Below, in pieces: positions 43,017-53,627 of a DNA stretch of 64,000 bases (position 1 is the first letter of the stretch; every line of letters starts with the position of its first letter). A program made the translations under genes and the position numbers. Source of the DNA: Actinocatenispora sp963815125 (GTDB taxonomy: Bacteria > Actinomycetota > Actinomycetes > Mycobacteriales > Micromonosporaceae). The notes under the pieces were generated by a model. It was not told the origin of the DNA and searched no databases. It was given only the letters and a program-made list of their open reading frames with translations. The DNA lies in NCBI GenBank assembly GCA_963815125.1, contig CAWFFM010000002.1:1054001-1118000 (forward strand), written 5' to 3'.

Positions 43017-43823
43017 CTACTCGCCGCGGCCGGCGAGGTCGGCGATGCGCCGGATCTGGGCCTGCCGTTCGGCCGCCTCCTGGGCGGCGAAACTGCGGCC
43101 ACTCGCTTCGGCGAGCAGTGCCTTGGTCTCGATGACCGCGGCACGCGGTGCGGCGAGGACGGCGGCGACCAGGTCGCGGGTGGCGTTGTCCAGTTCCTCG
43201 CGCGGTACCTGGAGGCTCGCCAGCCCGAGCCGGTCGGCCTCGGCGGCACCGATCCGGCGGCCGGTCACGCAGATCTCCAGGGCGTGGCTGTAGCCGGCCA
43301 GTTCCACCAGCCGCTTCGTACCGCCCAGGTCAGGGACCAGTCCGAGGGTGGTCTCGGCCATCGCCAACTGCGCATCGTCGGCAAGGATACGCAGGTCACA
43401 GGCGAGCGCGAGCTGGAATCCGGCACCGATCGCATGCCCGGCAACGGCCGCGACGGAGATCAGGTCAGGACGGCGCAACCAGGCGAAGGCCTGCTGGTAC
43501 CGGCCGATGACCTCGTCACAGTCGGCGGTGGGCATGACTGCCATCTCGGGAAACGACGGGCCGCCCGGAGCGGGCTCGCCACGCAGTACGGCGGTGTCCA
43601 GACCGGCGGAGAATCCCGGCCCGGCACCACGTACGACCACCACCCGTACCGCACCGGTCAGTTCGCGACCGATGTCACGCAACCGCGCCCACATGGCCGG
43701 GGTCTGTGCGTTGTACGCAGCCGGACGGTTCAGCGTCACGGTGGCGACCTCAGCTTCGACACTGAGTAGAACATCGGAGTCGGCGGACCGGCCGTCAGGC
43801 GACTGAGCAGAATCAGCGGGCAT
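43017..43823 (-). CDS. Enoyl-CoA hydratase/isomerase (crotonase) family protein
   Basis: 268 residues of the crotonase fold. It has VATVTLNRPAAYNAQ, the oxyanion-hole segments FSAGLDTAVL and AVAGHAIGAGFQLALACDLRI, and AMAETTLGLVPDLGGTKRL with the position of the catalytic Glu. It would hydrate or isomerise an enoyl-CoA in beta-oxidation. GGAGG lies 6 bases before the ATG. It is convergent with the SDR gene and forms a loose acyl-CoA group with the racemase. Confidence 0.9.
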   Translation of the reverse strand: MPADSAQSPDGRSADSDVLLSVEAEVATVTLNRPAAYNAQTPAMWARLRDIGRELTGAVRVVVVRGAGPGFSAGLDTAVLRGEPAPGGPSFPEMAVMPTADCDEVIGRYQQAFAWLRRPDLISVAAVAGHAIGAGFQLALACDLRILADDAQLAMAETTLGLVPDLGGTKRLVELAGYSHALEICVTGRRIGAAEADRLGLASLQVPREELDNATRDLVAAVLAAPRAAVIETKALLAEASGRSFAAQEAAERQAQIRRIADLAGRGE

Positions 43824-44022
43824 GGTGTTCCTCCGGGATACGGACGCCGACGGGGCCTGTCACGCTACCCGGCCCATCTCCCGCTACGTGGACACACTCG
43901 CGTCCGGCCGGCGCCTCGCCGTCCGGTACACGTTCCGGTGCCCGTCGGCGGCGTCACCGACGGGCTGCCTGCTCAGACCTTGCGGCTGGCCAGTCACGCT
44001 GGCCGAGCCGACAGGTGAGCGG

Positions 44023-44250
44023 TCAGGCCTTCTTGCGACGACGTGCCCCGCCGCGCTGACGGAGTTGCACGCCCGACTCGGTGAGAACCCGGTGGATGAA
44101 CCCGTACGAACGGCCGGTGGACGAGGCGAGAGAGCGGATGCTCTCACCGCCGTTGTACCGCTTGACCAGGTCCTTGGCCAGCGTCTGACGTTCGGCGCCG
44201 ACGATCCGCCGCCCCTTCTCCGTGCTCGTGCTGGTGCCAGTGGCAGCCAT
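44023..44250 (-). CDS. Small actinobacterial helix-turn-helix protein
   Basis: 75 residues. After a Ser/Thr-rich head, residues 20-65 form a helix-turn-helix: LAKDLVKRYNGGESIRSLA (in part YNGGESIRSLA), then STGRSYGFIHRVLTESGVQL. The tail is strongly basic (RGGARRRKKA). This compact protein is widely conserved in actinobacteria, where it is listed only as a helix-turn-helix protein. It probably binds DNA. GAGGGA precedes the ATG. It is divergent from the membrane-protein gene. Confidence 0.85.
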   Translation of the reverse strand: MAATGTSTSTEKGRRIVGAERQTLAKDLVKRYNGGESIRSLASSTGRSYGFIHRVLTESGVQLRQRGGARRRKKA

Positions 44251-44385
44251 ATCGATCCCTCACGTTTTCACGGTGAGTGGTCCGACGACCCCCGTTGGGC
44301 CGTCATGAACGATCATGCTGCACAAGCGGCCCCTACGCCAACCGAACACGCAGGTGGTGTCGCCTACCCGATACCGTGATGGGCC

Positions 44386-45648
44386 ATGGCCGACACCGAT
44401 CGACTGACTCGGCCACGCCAGGAGGTACGTGACCTTCTGTGCTGGCTGCTACTTGCCGCGACCGGCCTGGTCGCCGTACTACTGACCGCCCGTTTTGTTA
44501 CTCTGAGTACGCGCGCCCTGCCATTTCTCGGCCATTACCGGCTCTCACCCGGCCCCTGGCTGCTCCTGGCGGCGGCCCTGGCGGCCGGTGTGGTCGTCAT
44601 CTCCCGCTATGCCGACCGGACCACCCGGCGCCCGGCGTTCGGCGCGGTGCAGGCGTTCAGCTACCTCGCCGCGCTGGGCTGGGCGCTGACCCTGGCCGCC
44701 GGGGCCGGGTTGGGCGGCCGGCTCGAGGACACCGGAGCGGTCGCCGGTCACCCGCTGCGCTACCTACGGGACTTCGTGGACGGTCATGCCGTCGACGCGC
44801 ACGGGCACCCACCAGGACCGGCGCTGCTGCTCTGGTCGCTGCACCAGCTCGGTGCGCCGGTGGCGCTGAGCGTCACCGCGCTGGGCGCGCTGAGCGTACC
44901 GGTCGCCCTGGCCGCGGTCCGCAACATCTGCGGTGACCTGCCGGCCCGCCGGTACGCACCGGTGCTGGTACTCGCTCCGTACGGGGCGTTCCTGGGCGGC
45001 AGCATGGACGGGGTGGTCGCCGCGATCGGTGCCGGGATGCTCGCCACCGGTGCCAGGGCCAGCGACCACGTACGGTCCGGGTGGCGGGCGACCGGCTGGG
45101 CGATCGGCTGCGGCCTGCTGGTCGGGGCGGGCGCGATGTTCAGCTACGCCGTGGCCTGGCTGGGCGTCTCGGTGGTGCTGCTCTATTTCGCCCGGCGTCG
45201 CCCGTTTCTCAACGTGGCGACCGGACTCGGCGCGCTGGCCGTGCCGGTGGCTGCGGCGGCCATCGGATTCAGCTGGCCGGCCGGCCTGCTCGCCGCGCAC
45301 ATCGACGAGACCGTACGGCCGACCACGGAACTGTGGTGGGGGCCGGTCAGCCTGGTCACCCTGCTGCTCGCGGCTGGTCCGCCATTGGTGGCGAGCCTGC
45401 GCAAGCTGCGCAACACCCCAGGCTGGCCGTGTCTGGTCGGTGCGGGTCTGGCGGTCACCTTCTCGGTGCTGCTCGGGTTCGCCCGCGGTGGCGCGGAAGC
45501 CGCCTGGTTGCCGTTCTTCGGTTGGCTGACCATCGCCGCGACCGCGCCACAACGACAGGCCGGCCCACCGGTACCCGCTCCTCTGCTGCTGGTCTCGGTG
45601 GGTGCGGCGGGCGCCATCGTCATCGCGGCAGTACTTGTTCCGGGCTGA
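44386..45648 (+). CDS. Polytopic membrane protein (GT-C-like, function unassigned)
   Basis: 420 residues with about ten hydrophobic segments, from WLLLAATGLVAVLLTARFV to a final ALLLVSVGAAGAIVIAAVLV-type helix. A loop near residue 135-150 reads DGHAVDAHGHPPGPALLLW, a His/Pro-rich loop of the kind seen in mannosyltransferase-like GT-C proteins. I do not recognise a named family. TACCGT lies 8 bases before the ATG and may be the -10 of a nearly leaderless message. Its 3' end overlaps the convergent regulator gene by 29 bases. Confidence 0.8.
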   Translation: MADTDRLTRPRQEVRDLLCWLLLAATGLVAVLLTARFVTLSTRALPFLGHYRLSPGPWLLLAAALAAGVVVISRYADRTTRRPAFGAVQAFSYLAALGWALTLAAGAGLGGRLEDTGAVAGHPLRYLRDFVDGHAVDAHGHPPGPALLLWSLHQLGAPVALSVTALGALSVPVALAAVRNICGDLPARRYAPVLVLAPYGAFLGGSMDGVVAAIGAGMLATGARASDHVRSGWRATGWAIGCGLLVGAGAMFSYAVAWLGVSVVLLYFARRRPFLNVATGLGALAVPVAAAAIGFSWPAGLLAAHIDETVRPTTELWWGPVSLVTLLLAAGPPLVASLRKLRNTPGWPCLVGAGLAVTFSVLLGFARGGAEAAWLPFFGWLTIAATAPQRQAGPPVPAPLLLVSVGAAGAIVIAAVLVPG

Positions 45649-46621
45649 GGATCGGGGCAACGAGACGGTCACCCAGCGGGCTACGGGCATACAGGACGAT
45701 ACGACCGCTGCGCGCTCGGGTCAGCAGTCCCGCAGCGTGCAGTACGGCGAGCTGCTGACTGACGGCCGCCGCGGTGATGCCCAGCCGGTACGACAGCTCG
45801 GTGGTACTGGCCGGATGTGCCAGCAGCGCGAGCAGCTTCGCGCGGGGTGCGCCGATCAACCGGACCAGCGCCGCCTCGGTCGGTGGCACCACCGCCTCCC
45901 AGAGGGTGGCGCGGCCCCGGGCCGGGTAGGAGATCACCGGCAGGGCAGCCGGGTCGATCGCGGTCATCGCGCCACGGGCGAACAGACTGGGCACCAGGGG
46001 AAGCCCCCGCCCGTCCACGGCCACGATCTGCCGGTCCAGGCGACTCTTCTGCTGCACGGTCAGAATCCCTTCGTCCCAGGACAGACGCGGATCCAGGTCG
46101 TGGAACAACGCCAGCGCCCCGCCAGAGGCGAGCCGCCCGGCCCGATAGGTGATGTCGGCCGACAGGATCGCCCGCATCCGCGGCCACCATGGCCGTACGC
46201 AGCGCCGCCAGTACCGCTCCAGGGCCCCGGCGATCCTGTCGCGCAGGTACCCGGGATCGTCAAGATGCCCACCCAGTATCCCGGGAACACCGTCCGGCGC
46301 ATGGGCGGCAGCGAGGTCGGGACCGATCCGGGCCGCCGGGGTTGCCTGGAGCAGGGCCAGTTCAGCGGCGAAGCGTGGGGTCGGGCCCGGCGGGCGGGGA
46401 GTCAGGAAGTCCGGCACCCAGCGTCGCGCGGACACCAACGCGTACAGGATCTGGACGTCAGCGGCGTCAAGATGGCTGACCACGCTGGCATGCCAGGGCA
46501 GATGGGCGCCGAACACACCCGGCTGGGCCAGCATCCGGAGGCTGAACACCGTTTCCTGCAGCGGCGAGTAGGCGAACCACGTGGACGCGAGGTCGGTCAC
46601 ACTCAGACGAAGCTCCAACAT
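45620..46621 (-). CDS. DUF5937/ArsR-type transcriptional regulator
   Basis: 333 residues. The N-terminal DUF5937 region has ELRLSVTDLASTWFAYSPLQETVFSLRML (in part FAYSPLQETV). The C-terminal 80 residues form an ArsR-type winged helix: RAKLLALLAHPASTTELSYRLGITAAAVSQQLAVLHAAGLL (in part TELSYRLGITAAAVSQQL). It lacks the metal-binding Cys of classic ArsR. It is divergent from the MFS gene with only 55 bases between starts, the classic layout of a regulator and its efflux pump. It overlaps the membrane-protein gene at the 3' end. Confidence 0.88.
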   Translation of the reverse strand: MLELRLSVTDLASTWFAYSPLQETVFSLRMLAQPGVFGAHLPWHASVVSHLDAADVQILYALVSARRWVPDFLTPRPPGPTPRFAAELALLQATPAARIGPDLAAAHAPDGVPGILGGHLDDPGYLRDRIAGALERYWRRCVRPWWPRMRAILSADITYRAGRLASGGALALFHDLDPRLSWDEGILTVQQKSRLDRQIVAVDGRGLPLVPSLFARGAMTAIDPAALPVISYPARGRATLWEAVVPPTEAALVRLIGAPRAKLLALLAHPASTTELSYRLGITAAAVSQQLAVLHAAGLLTRARSGRIVLYARSPLGDRLVAPILSPEQVLPR

Positions 46622-46676
46622 TAAGCACCAGCCTAAATCCTTTGGCTGCCGTGCAGCCCACCCGTGCACTGGTCAC
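46622..46676. promoter_or_regulatory. Divergent 55-bp promoter region of the DUF5937 regulator and MFS gene
   Basis: Only 55 bases separate the two start codons, so both promoters and any operator must lie here. A locally AT-rich TTAAGCACCAGCCTAAAT stretch is the likely core, but I could not define boxes with confidence. Confidence 0.45.
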
Positions 46677-47954
46677 ATGACTGCCGCACCGCCCGAGATC
46701 CCCCCTGCCCCGCTGTCCCGTACCCGGCTGGGCCGACTCCTTCCCGCCGAGCCGGTGACCCGCCGGCTGGCCGTACTGACGCTGGTCAACACCGTCGGCA
46801 ATGGGATGTTCATGACCGTCAGCGCGGTGTTCTTCACCCGCTCGGTGGGGCTGTCCGCCGTACAGGTGGGGCTCGGGCTGACCATCGCCGGTGGTTGCGG
46901 GGTCGCGGCAGGCATGCCCATCGGGCAACTGGCGGACCGGTTCGGTGCCCGGCGGATGCTGGCCGGGCTGTACCTGATCCAGGCGGTCGGGCTGCTCTGT
47001 TACGCGGCGGTGGGCTCGTTTCCGGCGTTTCTGCTGGTGGCGTGCCTGGTCACAACGCTGGACGCGGGCAGCCGGGCGGTACGAAACGCGCTGCTGGCCA
47101 GTGCGCTACCACCGCAGGGGCGGGTCCGGGGGCGAGCCTATCTCCGGGCGGTGACCAACGTGGGCATCGGTGCCGGCTCCGCCATCGCAGCCGTCGGGCT
47201 GCAGGTCGACACCCGCGCCGGCTACCTCAGCCTGATCGCGGTGGACGCCGCTACGTTCGTCGTCACCTCGGCACTGGTACGCAGGATCCCCGCCGATGAA
47301 CCCGCCGGGCAGCGGCGGCCCGCCCGTGACCTCCGACGATTCGGCGCACTCACCGACACCCCGTTCCTTGCCATCACCGCACTCAACGGGGTACTGGCGA
47401 TGCAGTTCAGCCTGATCGACGTGACCGTTCCGTTGTGGGTCGTGTCCCACACGCGCGCGCCGGCGGCCATGGTCTCGGCACTCATGCTGCTCAATACGGT
47501 GCTGATCGTGCTGTTCCAGGTCCGGGCCACTGGCAGCGTCGATCGACCGACGACCGCCGCTCGGGTCGCCCGCCGCTCGGGGCTGCTGCTCGCGGCCGCC
47601 TGCGTGGTGTTCGGGCTGGCACACGGTCTCGGACCGGTATGGGCCGTGCTGGTCCTGCTGGCCGCTGCGGTACTACAGGCCGTCGCGGAGATGTTGTCGT
47701 CAGCCGCCGGCTGGGCCCTGAGCTACGAACTGGCCGACCCGGCGGCGCCCGGCGCCTATCAGGGCCTGTACAACAGTGGCTTCGCGGCGGCGACCATGCT
47801 GGCGCCGCTGGTGACGACCAGTACCGCCATCCGCTTCGGACTGCCCGGTTGGATCCTGCTGGGCATCCTGTTCGCGGTGTCCGGCGCGGCGCTGGTACCG
47901 GTGACCCGTTGGGCGCTGGCCCACCGGACGAGCAGGACGGAAAGGACATCATGA
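46677..47954 (+). CDS. Major facilitator superfamily transporter
   Basis: 425 residues with twelve predicted membrane helices. The cytoplasmic loop after helix 2 has GQLADRFGARRMLAG, the MFS A-motif. Charged loop ARDLRRFGALTD separates the two halves. It is probably a drug or metabolite exporter of the DHA1 type, controlled by the divergent DUF5937 regulator. Its stop overlaps the GNAT start (ATGA), so export and acetylation are coupled, an arrangement suggesting detoxification. Confidence 0.9.
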   Translation: MTAAPPEIPPAPLSRTRLGRLLPAEPVTRRLAVLTLVNTVGNGMFMTVSAVFFTRSVGLSAVQVGLGLTIAGGCGVAAGMPIGQLADRFGARRMLAGLYLIQAVGLLCYAAVGSFPAFLLVACLVTTLDAGSRAVRNALLASALPPQGRVRGRAYLRAVTNVGIGAGSAIAAVGLQVDTRAGYLSLIAVDAATFVVTSALVRRIPADEPAGQRRPARDLRRFGALTDTPFLAITALNGVLAMQFSLIDVTVPLWVVSHTRAPAAMVSALMLLNTVLIVLFQVRATGSVDRPTTAARVARRSGLLLAAACVVFGLAHGLGPVWAVLVLLAAAVLQAVAEMLSSAAGWALSYELADPAAPGAYQGLYNSGFAAATMLAPLVTTSTAIRFGLPGWILLGILFAVSGAALVPVTRWALAHRTSRTERTS

Positions 47955-48399
47955 ACCCAGTGACCGTACGCCGGGCGCGCCGAAGCGACGTGCCGGCGAT
48001 CGTAGCGATGCTCGCCGACGACCCGCTCGGCGCGACCCGGGAGTCGACCGACGACCAGGAGCCGTACCTGGCTGCCTTCGCGGCGCTCGACGCGGACCCC
48101 AACCAGTACCTCGCGGTGGCCGAGGATGGCGGCGAACTCGTCGGCACCCTGCAACTGACGTTCATCCCCGGCCTGTCGCACCAGGGCAGCTGGCGGGCCC
48201 AGATCGAGGCCGTACGGGTCGCGCCGACACGACGCGGTTCCGGCCTCGGCACGTACCTGATCGGCTGGGCCATCGACGCGGCCCGCGACCGGGGATGCCG
48301 CATGGTCCAGCTGACCTCGAACGCCAGCCGCGAGGACGCGCACCGCTTCTACGCCAGACTGGGGTTCGCCCGAAGCCACGTGGGCTTCAAACTCTCGAT

Positions 48400-48403
<4 letters not shown>
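47951..48403 (+). CDS. GNAT-family N-acetyltransferase
   Basis: 150 residues of the GNAT fold. The acetyl-CoA loop is RVAPTRRGSGLGTYLIGWAI (motif A with the Q/RxxGxG/A pattern), followed by MVQLTSNASREDAHRFYARLGF (motif B). It transfers acetyl from acetyl-CoA to an amine. The ATG overlaps the MFS stop. Its TAG stop shares CTAG with the stop of the convergent ABC-F gene. Confidence 0.92.
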
Positions 48404-50022
<1,619 letters not shown>

Positions 50023-50032
50023 CTCGAAAAGC

Positions 50033-50065
50033 TCACTCTCGGGGTAAGGGAACTGACCGGGGCAC
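50033..50065 (-). CDS. Possible 10-codon leader peptide upstream of the ABC-F gene
   Basis: A GTG-initiated frame of ten codons ending in TGA lies in the predicted leader, 10 bases before the ABC-F start, and encodes VPRSVPLPRE. Pro/Arg-rich leader peptides attenuate several resistance genes, but no clear ribosome binding site is visible here. Confidence 0.25.
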   Translation of the reverse strand: MPRSVPLPRE

Positions 50066-50070
50066 ACTGA

Positions 50071-50099
50071 CGCACCGGCTGCCGTGGGCAGTCGGTGCG
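50071..50099 (-). promoter_or_regulatory. Hairpin in the ABC-F leader
   Basis: CGCACCGGCTGCC and GGCAGTCGGTGCG pair over 13 positions with one mismatch around GTG, about 50 bases upstream of the ABC-F start. It could be an attenuator or part of one. Confidence 0.45.
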
Positions 50100-50133
50100 G
50101 GGCGGGTCAGTCTTCGCAGAGGAGCACGTGGCC

Positions 50134-50139
50134 AGTGTA
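50134..50139 (-). promoter_or_regulatory. Candidate -10 (TACACT) for the ABC-F gene
   Basis: TACACT on the minus strand fits TANNNT. The start point would be near 50127, leaving a leader of about 105 bases that contains the hairpin and short frame. Confidence 0.4.
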
Positions 50140-50249
50140 GCGGAGGCCCACGGCGGCTCCGCCAGTGATTTCCGGCATGCCACCACCAGCGACCAGACGC
50201 CGCGTACCGGTGCCTCCTGACTCGGCGGGCGACAGATCGGTCATGCACG

Positions 50250-50255
50250 TAGGGT
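50250..50255 (+). promoter_or_regulatory. Candidate -10 (TAGGGT) for the zinc metallopeptidase
   Basis: TAGGGT fits TANNNT and would start transcription near 50262, giving a leader of about 26 bases containing GGAGGAA. Confidence 0.35.
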
Positions 50256-50287
50256 CACTGACGTTGACGGACACCCCCGGAGGAAGC

Positions 50288-51208
50288 ATGGGCATCAACG
50301 ACGACGCCGACCTGGACACCGGTCAGGTAGAGGACCTGCGCGGTTCGGGCGGCGGTGGCGGCTTCAGCGCGTTGCCGGGCGGCGGCCTGACTGCCGGCGG
50401 CGGGATCCTGGGACTGATCGCGGTCATCGTGCTCGGAGTACTCGGCGGCACCGGCCATCTCGGCCTCGGTGGCGGTAGCGGCTCGGGCGCCCAGGGCGAC
50501 AACAGCAACCTGCAACAGAACTGTTCAGCCGACAACCCGGACCGGCTCAAACGCACCGACTGCCGCAACGTGCTGTACGTCAATTCCATCCAGGCGTACT
50601 GGCAGGATGCGCTGCCGCAGAGTTTCGGTGGCGACTACCAGCAGGCACCGACCCGGTTCTTCACCCAGTCGGTCAACACAGCATGCGGTGCTGCCGACTC
50701 CGGCGTCGGTCCGTTCTACTGCCCTGGGGACAAGGCGGTCTACATCGATCTGAGCTTCTACGACGAGCTGGCCGGCCAGAAGTTCGGCGCGCCAGGGCAG
50801 TTCGCGCAGGCCTACGTACTGGCGCACGAGTACGGCCACCACATCCAGGACCTCAACGGCACCGAGTCCAAGGTCCGGCGTGCCCAGCAGCAGGATCCGG
50901 ACAACGCCGGCCGATACTCCATCGCGCTGGAGCTGCAGGCGGACTGTTACGCCGGCGTATGGGCCAGACACGCCACCCAGACCACCGACAAGCGGGGGAA
51001 CAAGCTGTTCACCAGCGTCTCGCAGCAGGACATGGACGAGGCGCTGCGGGCCGCACAGGCCGTCGGTGACGACACCATCCAGCGCAAGTCAGGTTCCGGG
51101 ATCAACCAGGACACCTGGACTCACGGTTCCGGCGAACAGCGGCAGCACTGGTTGAGTACGGGGTACTCCTCCGGCGATCCGACGTCCTGCCGGACCTTCG
51201 ACAGCTGA
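50288..51208 (+). CDS. Neutral zinc metallopeptidase (YpfJ family), membrane-anchored
   Basis: 306 residues. A Gly-rich head (GSGGGGGFSALPGGG) precedes one membrane helix (ILGLIAVIVLGVLGG, about 40-57), placing the rest outside the cell. The catalytic motif LAHEYGHHIQ gives HExxH, and ELQADCYAGVWA supplies the third ligand region. Four Cys in the ectodomain (NCS, DCR, ACG, YCP) may form disulfides. The substrate is unknown. GGAGGAA precedes the ATG. A perfect hairpin follows the stop. Confidence 0.9.
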   Translation: MGINDDADLDTGQVEDLRGSGGGGGFSALPGGGLTAGGGILGLIAVIVLGVLGGTGHLGLGGGSGSGAQGDNSNLQQNCSADNPDRLKRTDCRNVLYVNSIQAYWQDALPQSFGGDYQQAPTRFFTQSVNTACGAADSGVGPFYCPGDKAVYIDLSFYDELAGQKFGAPGQFAQAYVLAHEYGHHIQDLNGTESKVRRAQQQDPDNAGRYSIALELQADCYAGVWARHATQTTDKRGNKLFTSVSQQDMDEALRAAQAVGDDTIQRKSGSGINQDTWTHGSGEQRQHWLSTGYSSGDPTSCRTFDS

Positions 51209-51228
51209 CAGACACCCCGGCGCGACGT

Positions 51229-51272
51229 GTCGGCGCGGGACGGTGCAGAGAGCACCACCGTCCCGCGCCGAC
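51229..51272. terminator. Perfect 17-bp hairpin between zinc peptidase and lysozyme genes
   Basis: GTCGGCGCGGGACGGTG (51229-51245) pairs exactly with 51256-51272 around a 10-base loop. It separates two convergent genes and probably stops both transcripts. Confidence 0.8.
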
Positions 51273-51285
51273 GTTCTCCGGCGGC

Positions 51286-52056
51286 TCAGGTGTTGTTCGC
51301 CAGGGCCAGCAACCCGGCGGCGGTGCCATGGAACTTGTTCTTGTCGACCTTGCCGGCGATCCCGGGAACCGACGCCGAACTGGTGTACTGCCAGCAGGTC
51401 CAGGTGTGCCACCCGGCGGGTACCGTGCCCGGGCTCGACGCGTACCGGGCCAGCCACAACGGGTCCTTCGAGAAACTGCCCGAGTTACCTGTACACGACC
51501 TCCACCAGTCGTAGGTGGAGTAGACGATCGCCCATCGTCCGGTACGCGTGTGGTAGCGGTTGACGAAGCTGGCGATCCACGAGCGCATCGCACTGTGGCT
51601 CTTCCCGTAGCAGGTCGAGCCGTACGGGTTGTATTCGATGTCCAGCACACCGGGCAGCGTGTGGTTGTCACGTGACCAGCCACCGCCGTGGCTGATGAAG
51701 TAGTTGGCCTGGGTCGCTCCGCTGGACCTGTTGGGCAGTGCGAAGTGGTAGGCGCCGCGGATCAGGCCGGCGCGCTTGGCGTTGCTGTAGTTGGTGCTGA
51801 ACTTCGAGTCCCGGTAAGTGGTGCCCTCGGTCGCCTTGATGACGGCGAACCTGATGCCGGACTTCCTGACCGTGGCCCAGTGGACCGTGCCCTGGTAGTG
51901 CGAGACATCGACGCCGAGCGGTGCCCCGGCGGCGATCGCCGGGGGCGCGCCCACCAGCGAGGCGGCACCGGCTGCCAGCGTACTCAGAAACGTGGCCAGG
52001 GCCGGCAGCCGACGTCGACCGGCTCTGCGGGGTGTCACGCTCGGTGCGTTGTCCAT
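51286..52056 (-). CDS. Secreted GH25 lysozyme
   Basis: 256 residues. The N-terminus is a signal peptide (RRAGRRRLPALATFLSTLAAGAASL, in part LPALATFLSTLA, cleavage near AIAAG about residue 43). The mature GH25 barrel has LGVDVSHYQG, AVIKATEGTTYRD, GAYHFALP and GVLDIEYNP, the Asp-x-Glu active site. It ends shortly after CWQYTSSASVPGI and KVDKNKF, without extra binding domains. It cleaves the peptidoglycan muramyl bond outside the cell. GAGAGGA lies 7 bases before the ATG. Confidence 0.93.
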   Translation of the reverse strand: MDNAPSVTPRRAGRRRLPALATFLSTLAAGAASLVGAPPAIAAGAPLGVDVSHYQGTVHWATVRKSGIRFAVIKATEGTTYRDSKFSTNYSNAKRAGLIRGAYHFALPNRSSGATQANYFISHGGGWSRDNHTLPGVLDIEYNPYGSTCYGKSHSAMRSWIASFVNRYHTRTGRWAIVYSTYDWWRSCTGNSGSFSKDPLWLARYASSPGTVPAGWHTWTCWQYTSSASVPGIAGKVDKNKFHGTAAGLLALANNT

Positions 52057-52145
52057 CCGGGTTTCCTCTCAATGGGGACCGATATGTGAGGTTGACCCGT
52101 ATTAGGGCATGGAATGTCGATCAACGCAAGTCTGCAATTGGGCGC

Positions 52146-52844
52146 TCACACAGCAGGGTCACCGATTCCTTGGAGGTGCTCGTTCTGGCCTGGATCTGTG
52201 ACCCTGATCCGGACCACCCGGTACTCCTGGACAGCGGCGAGCAGTGTCGCCCGCCGCGGCTCGGGAACCTCCAGCAGCACCGTCCTGGGCAGATCGGACA
52301 GCCAGCTCAGCCGCCGGTCGGCGAGTACCGCATCCACCAGCGCCCGGTCGCCACCGGTGGCCAGACCGGCCAACCCGTGCCGCTCCGGCTCCAGCAACCG
52401 GACCATGTGCCCCGACGCGGACTCCGCGGACTCACGGGTCTGGTTGCCCCGGCGCCGGGCGAACCGTTGCTGCGACCAACCCCCGGCCGCCGTACGGGAC
52501 TGCACGTAGCGCGTGTCCACCTTGGAGACGATCAGCCGGTCCCCGACCGCGACACCGATCGCGTGCGCGCCCCGGCGGACCAGCAACAGACCCACCCGCC
52601 ACTGGTGGGCCGCGGCGACGCTCACGGCGGCGGCATCCTCGCCCGGACCGGCCGGCCAACCGAACGGCAGGTGGCACTGCGCGACCGCGCCGTCCGGAGC
52701 GACCAACCGCAACCCGTCGGCCGTACCGCATGCGACCGGGTCGCCGTGGCGCTCCGCGAACCCGGCCAACCACCGTTCGATGCGTTCCGGTGCCACATCG
52801 ACCCAGCGACCTCCACCGGCCGCCGGCCGTGACCTACCCGCCAT
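52146..52844 (-). CDS. Actinobacterial Vms1-like release factor (acVLRF1-type peptidyl-tRNA hydrolase)
   Basis: 232 residues of the eRF1/Vms1-like fold. The diagnostic catalytic loop is AGGWSQQRFARRRGNQ near residues 121-136, with the conserved Gln in GWSQQRF. LVRRGAHAIGVAVGDRLIVSKVDTRYVQ (in part GAHAIGVAVGD) precedes it. acVLRF1 proteins release nascent chains from tRNA on stalled large ribosomal subunits. The ATG at 52844 begins a short Gly/Arg head. It is divergent from the AlkD-like gene across 72 bases. Confidence 0.85.
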   Translation of the reverse strand: MAGRSRPAAGGGRWVDVAPERIERWLAGFAERHGDPVACGTADGLRLVAPDGAVAQCHLPFGWPAGPGEDAAAVSVAAAHQWRVGLLLVRRGAHAIGVAVGDRLIVSKVDTRYVQSRTAAGGWSQQRFARRRGNQTRESAESASGHMVRLLEPERHGLAGLATGGDRALVDAVLADRRLSWLSDLPRTVLLEVPEPRRATLLAAVQEYRVVRIRVTDPGQNEHLQGIGDPAV

Positions 52845-52916
52845 GGTCCCACCACCCCACAGTCCGATCCGGCGGTCCCGCGCACCCGCCACCGAACCGT
52901 ACGCGATGCTGATCGG

Positions 52917-53624
52917 ATGGCCGCGACACCGACGCAACCCGATCTGCCGCGCCTCGTGCTGGACCGCCTCACCCGTACCTACCAGGAGGCCCGCAACCCG
53001 GCCCGGGCCGATGCGATGTCCAGCTACATGCGCGGCAAGTTCGCGTTCCTGGGCATACCAGCGCCACAGCAACGACTGCTCTCCCGGCAGGTCGTGGCCA
53101 CTCTGCCGCGCCCCACCGAGCTCGATCTGCGCGACATCGCGCTGCTGTGCTGGGAGCGCCCGGAGCGCGAGTACCAGTACTTCGCCTGCGGTTACCTGCG
53201 GCGCTACGTACGGCTCTGTTCGGCCGGGTTCCTGACCACCGCCGCGGATCTGATCACCACCAGCTCCTGGTGGGACACCGTCGATCCACTCTCCTCCCAC
53301 GTGGTGGGTGGACTGGTCGCGCAGCACGCGCGGCTGATAGCCGAGATGGACCGGTGGGCACTGCATACCGATACCTGGCTGATCCGTGGCGCACTACTGC
53401 ACCAATTGCACTACCGGGAAGCCACCGACGCCGAACGGCTGTTCCGGTACTGCACCGAGCAGGCGGCACACCGCGACTTCTTCGTACGCAAGGCGATCGG
53501 CTGGGCGCTGCGGGAGTACGCGAAAACCGACCCCGGTGCGGTACGCCGTTATGTCGGCGCACACCGGGGTCAGTTGTCAGCACTGTCGGTCCGGGAGGCG
53601 CTCAAACACCTGACCGCGACCTGA
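52917..53624 (+). CDS. AlkD-like DNA alkylation repair protein
   Basis: 235 residues, all-helical with HEAT-like repeats. The DNA-binding groove residues appear in YMRGKFAFLGIPAPQQR, LITTSSWWDTVDPLSS (catalytic Trp and Asp) and FVRKAIGWALREYAKTDP (second Trp). AlkD glycosylases remove bulky or charged alkylated bases without base flipping. With the AlkA-like gene at 29160 it gives the window two unrelated alkyl-base glycosylases. It is convergent with the SUF operon end. Confidence 0.92.
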   Translation: MAATPTQPDLPRLVLDRLTRTYQEARNPARADAMSSYMRGKFAFLGIPAPQQRLLSRQVVATLPRPTELDLRDIALLCWERPEREYQYFACGYLRRYVRLCSAGFLTTAADLITTSSWWDTVDPLSSHVVGGLVAQHARLIAEMDRWALHTDTWLIRGALLHQLHYREATDAERLFRYCTEQAAHRDFFVRKAIGWALREYAKTDPGAVRRYVGAHRGQLSALSVREALKHLTAT

Positions 53625-53627
53625 AGG

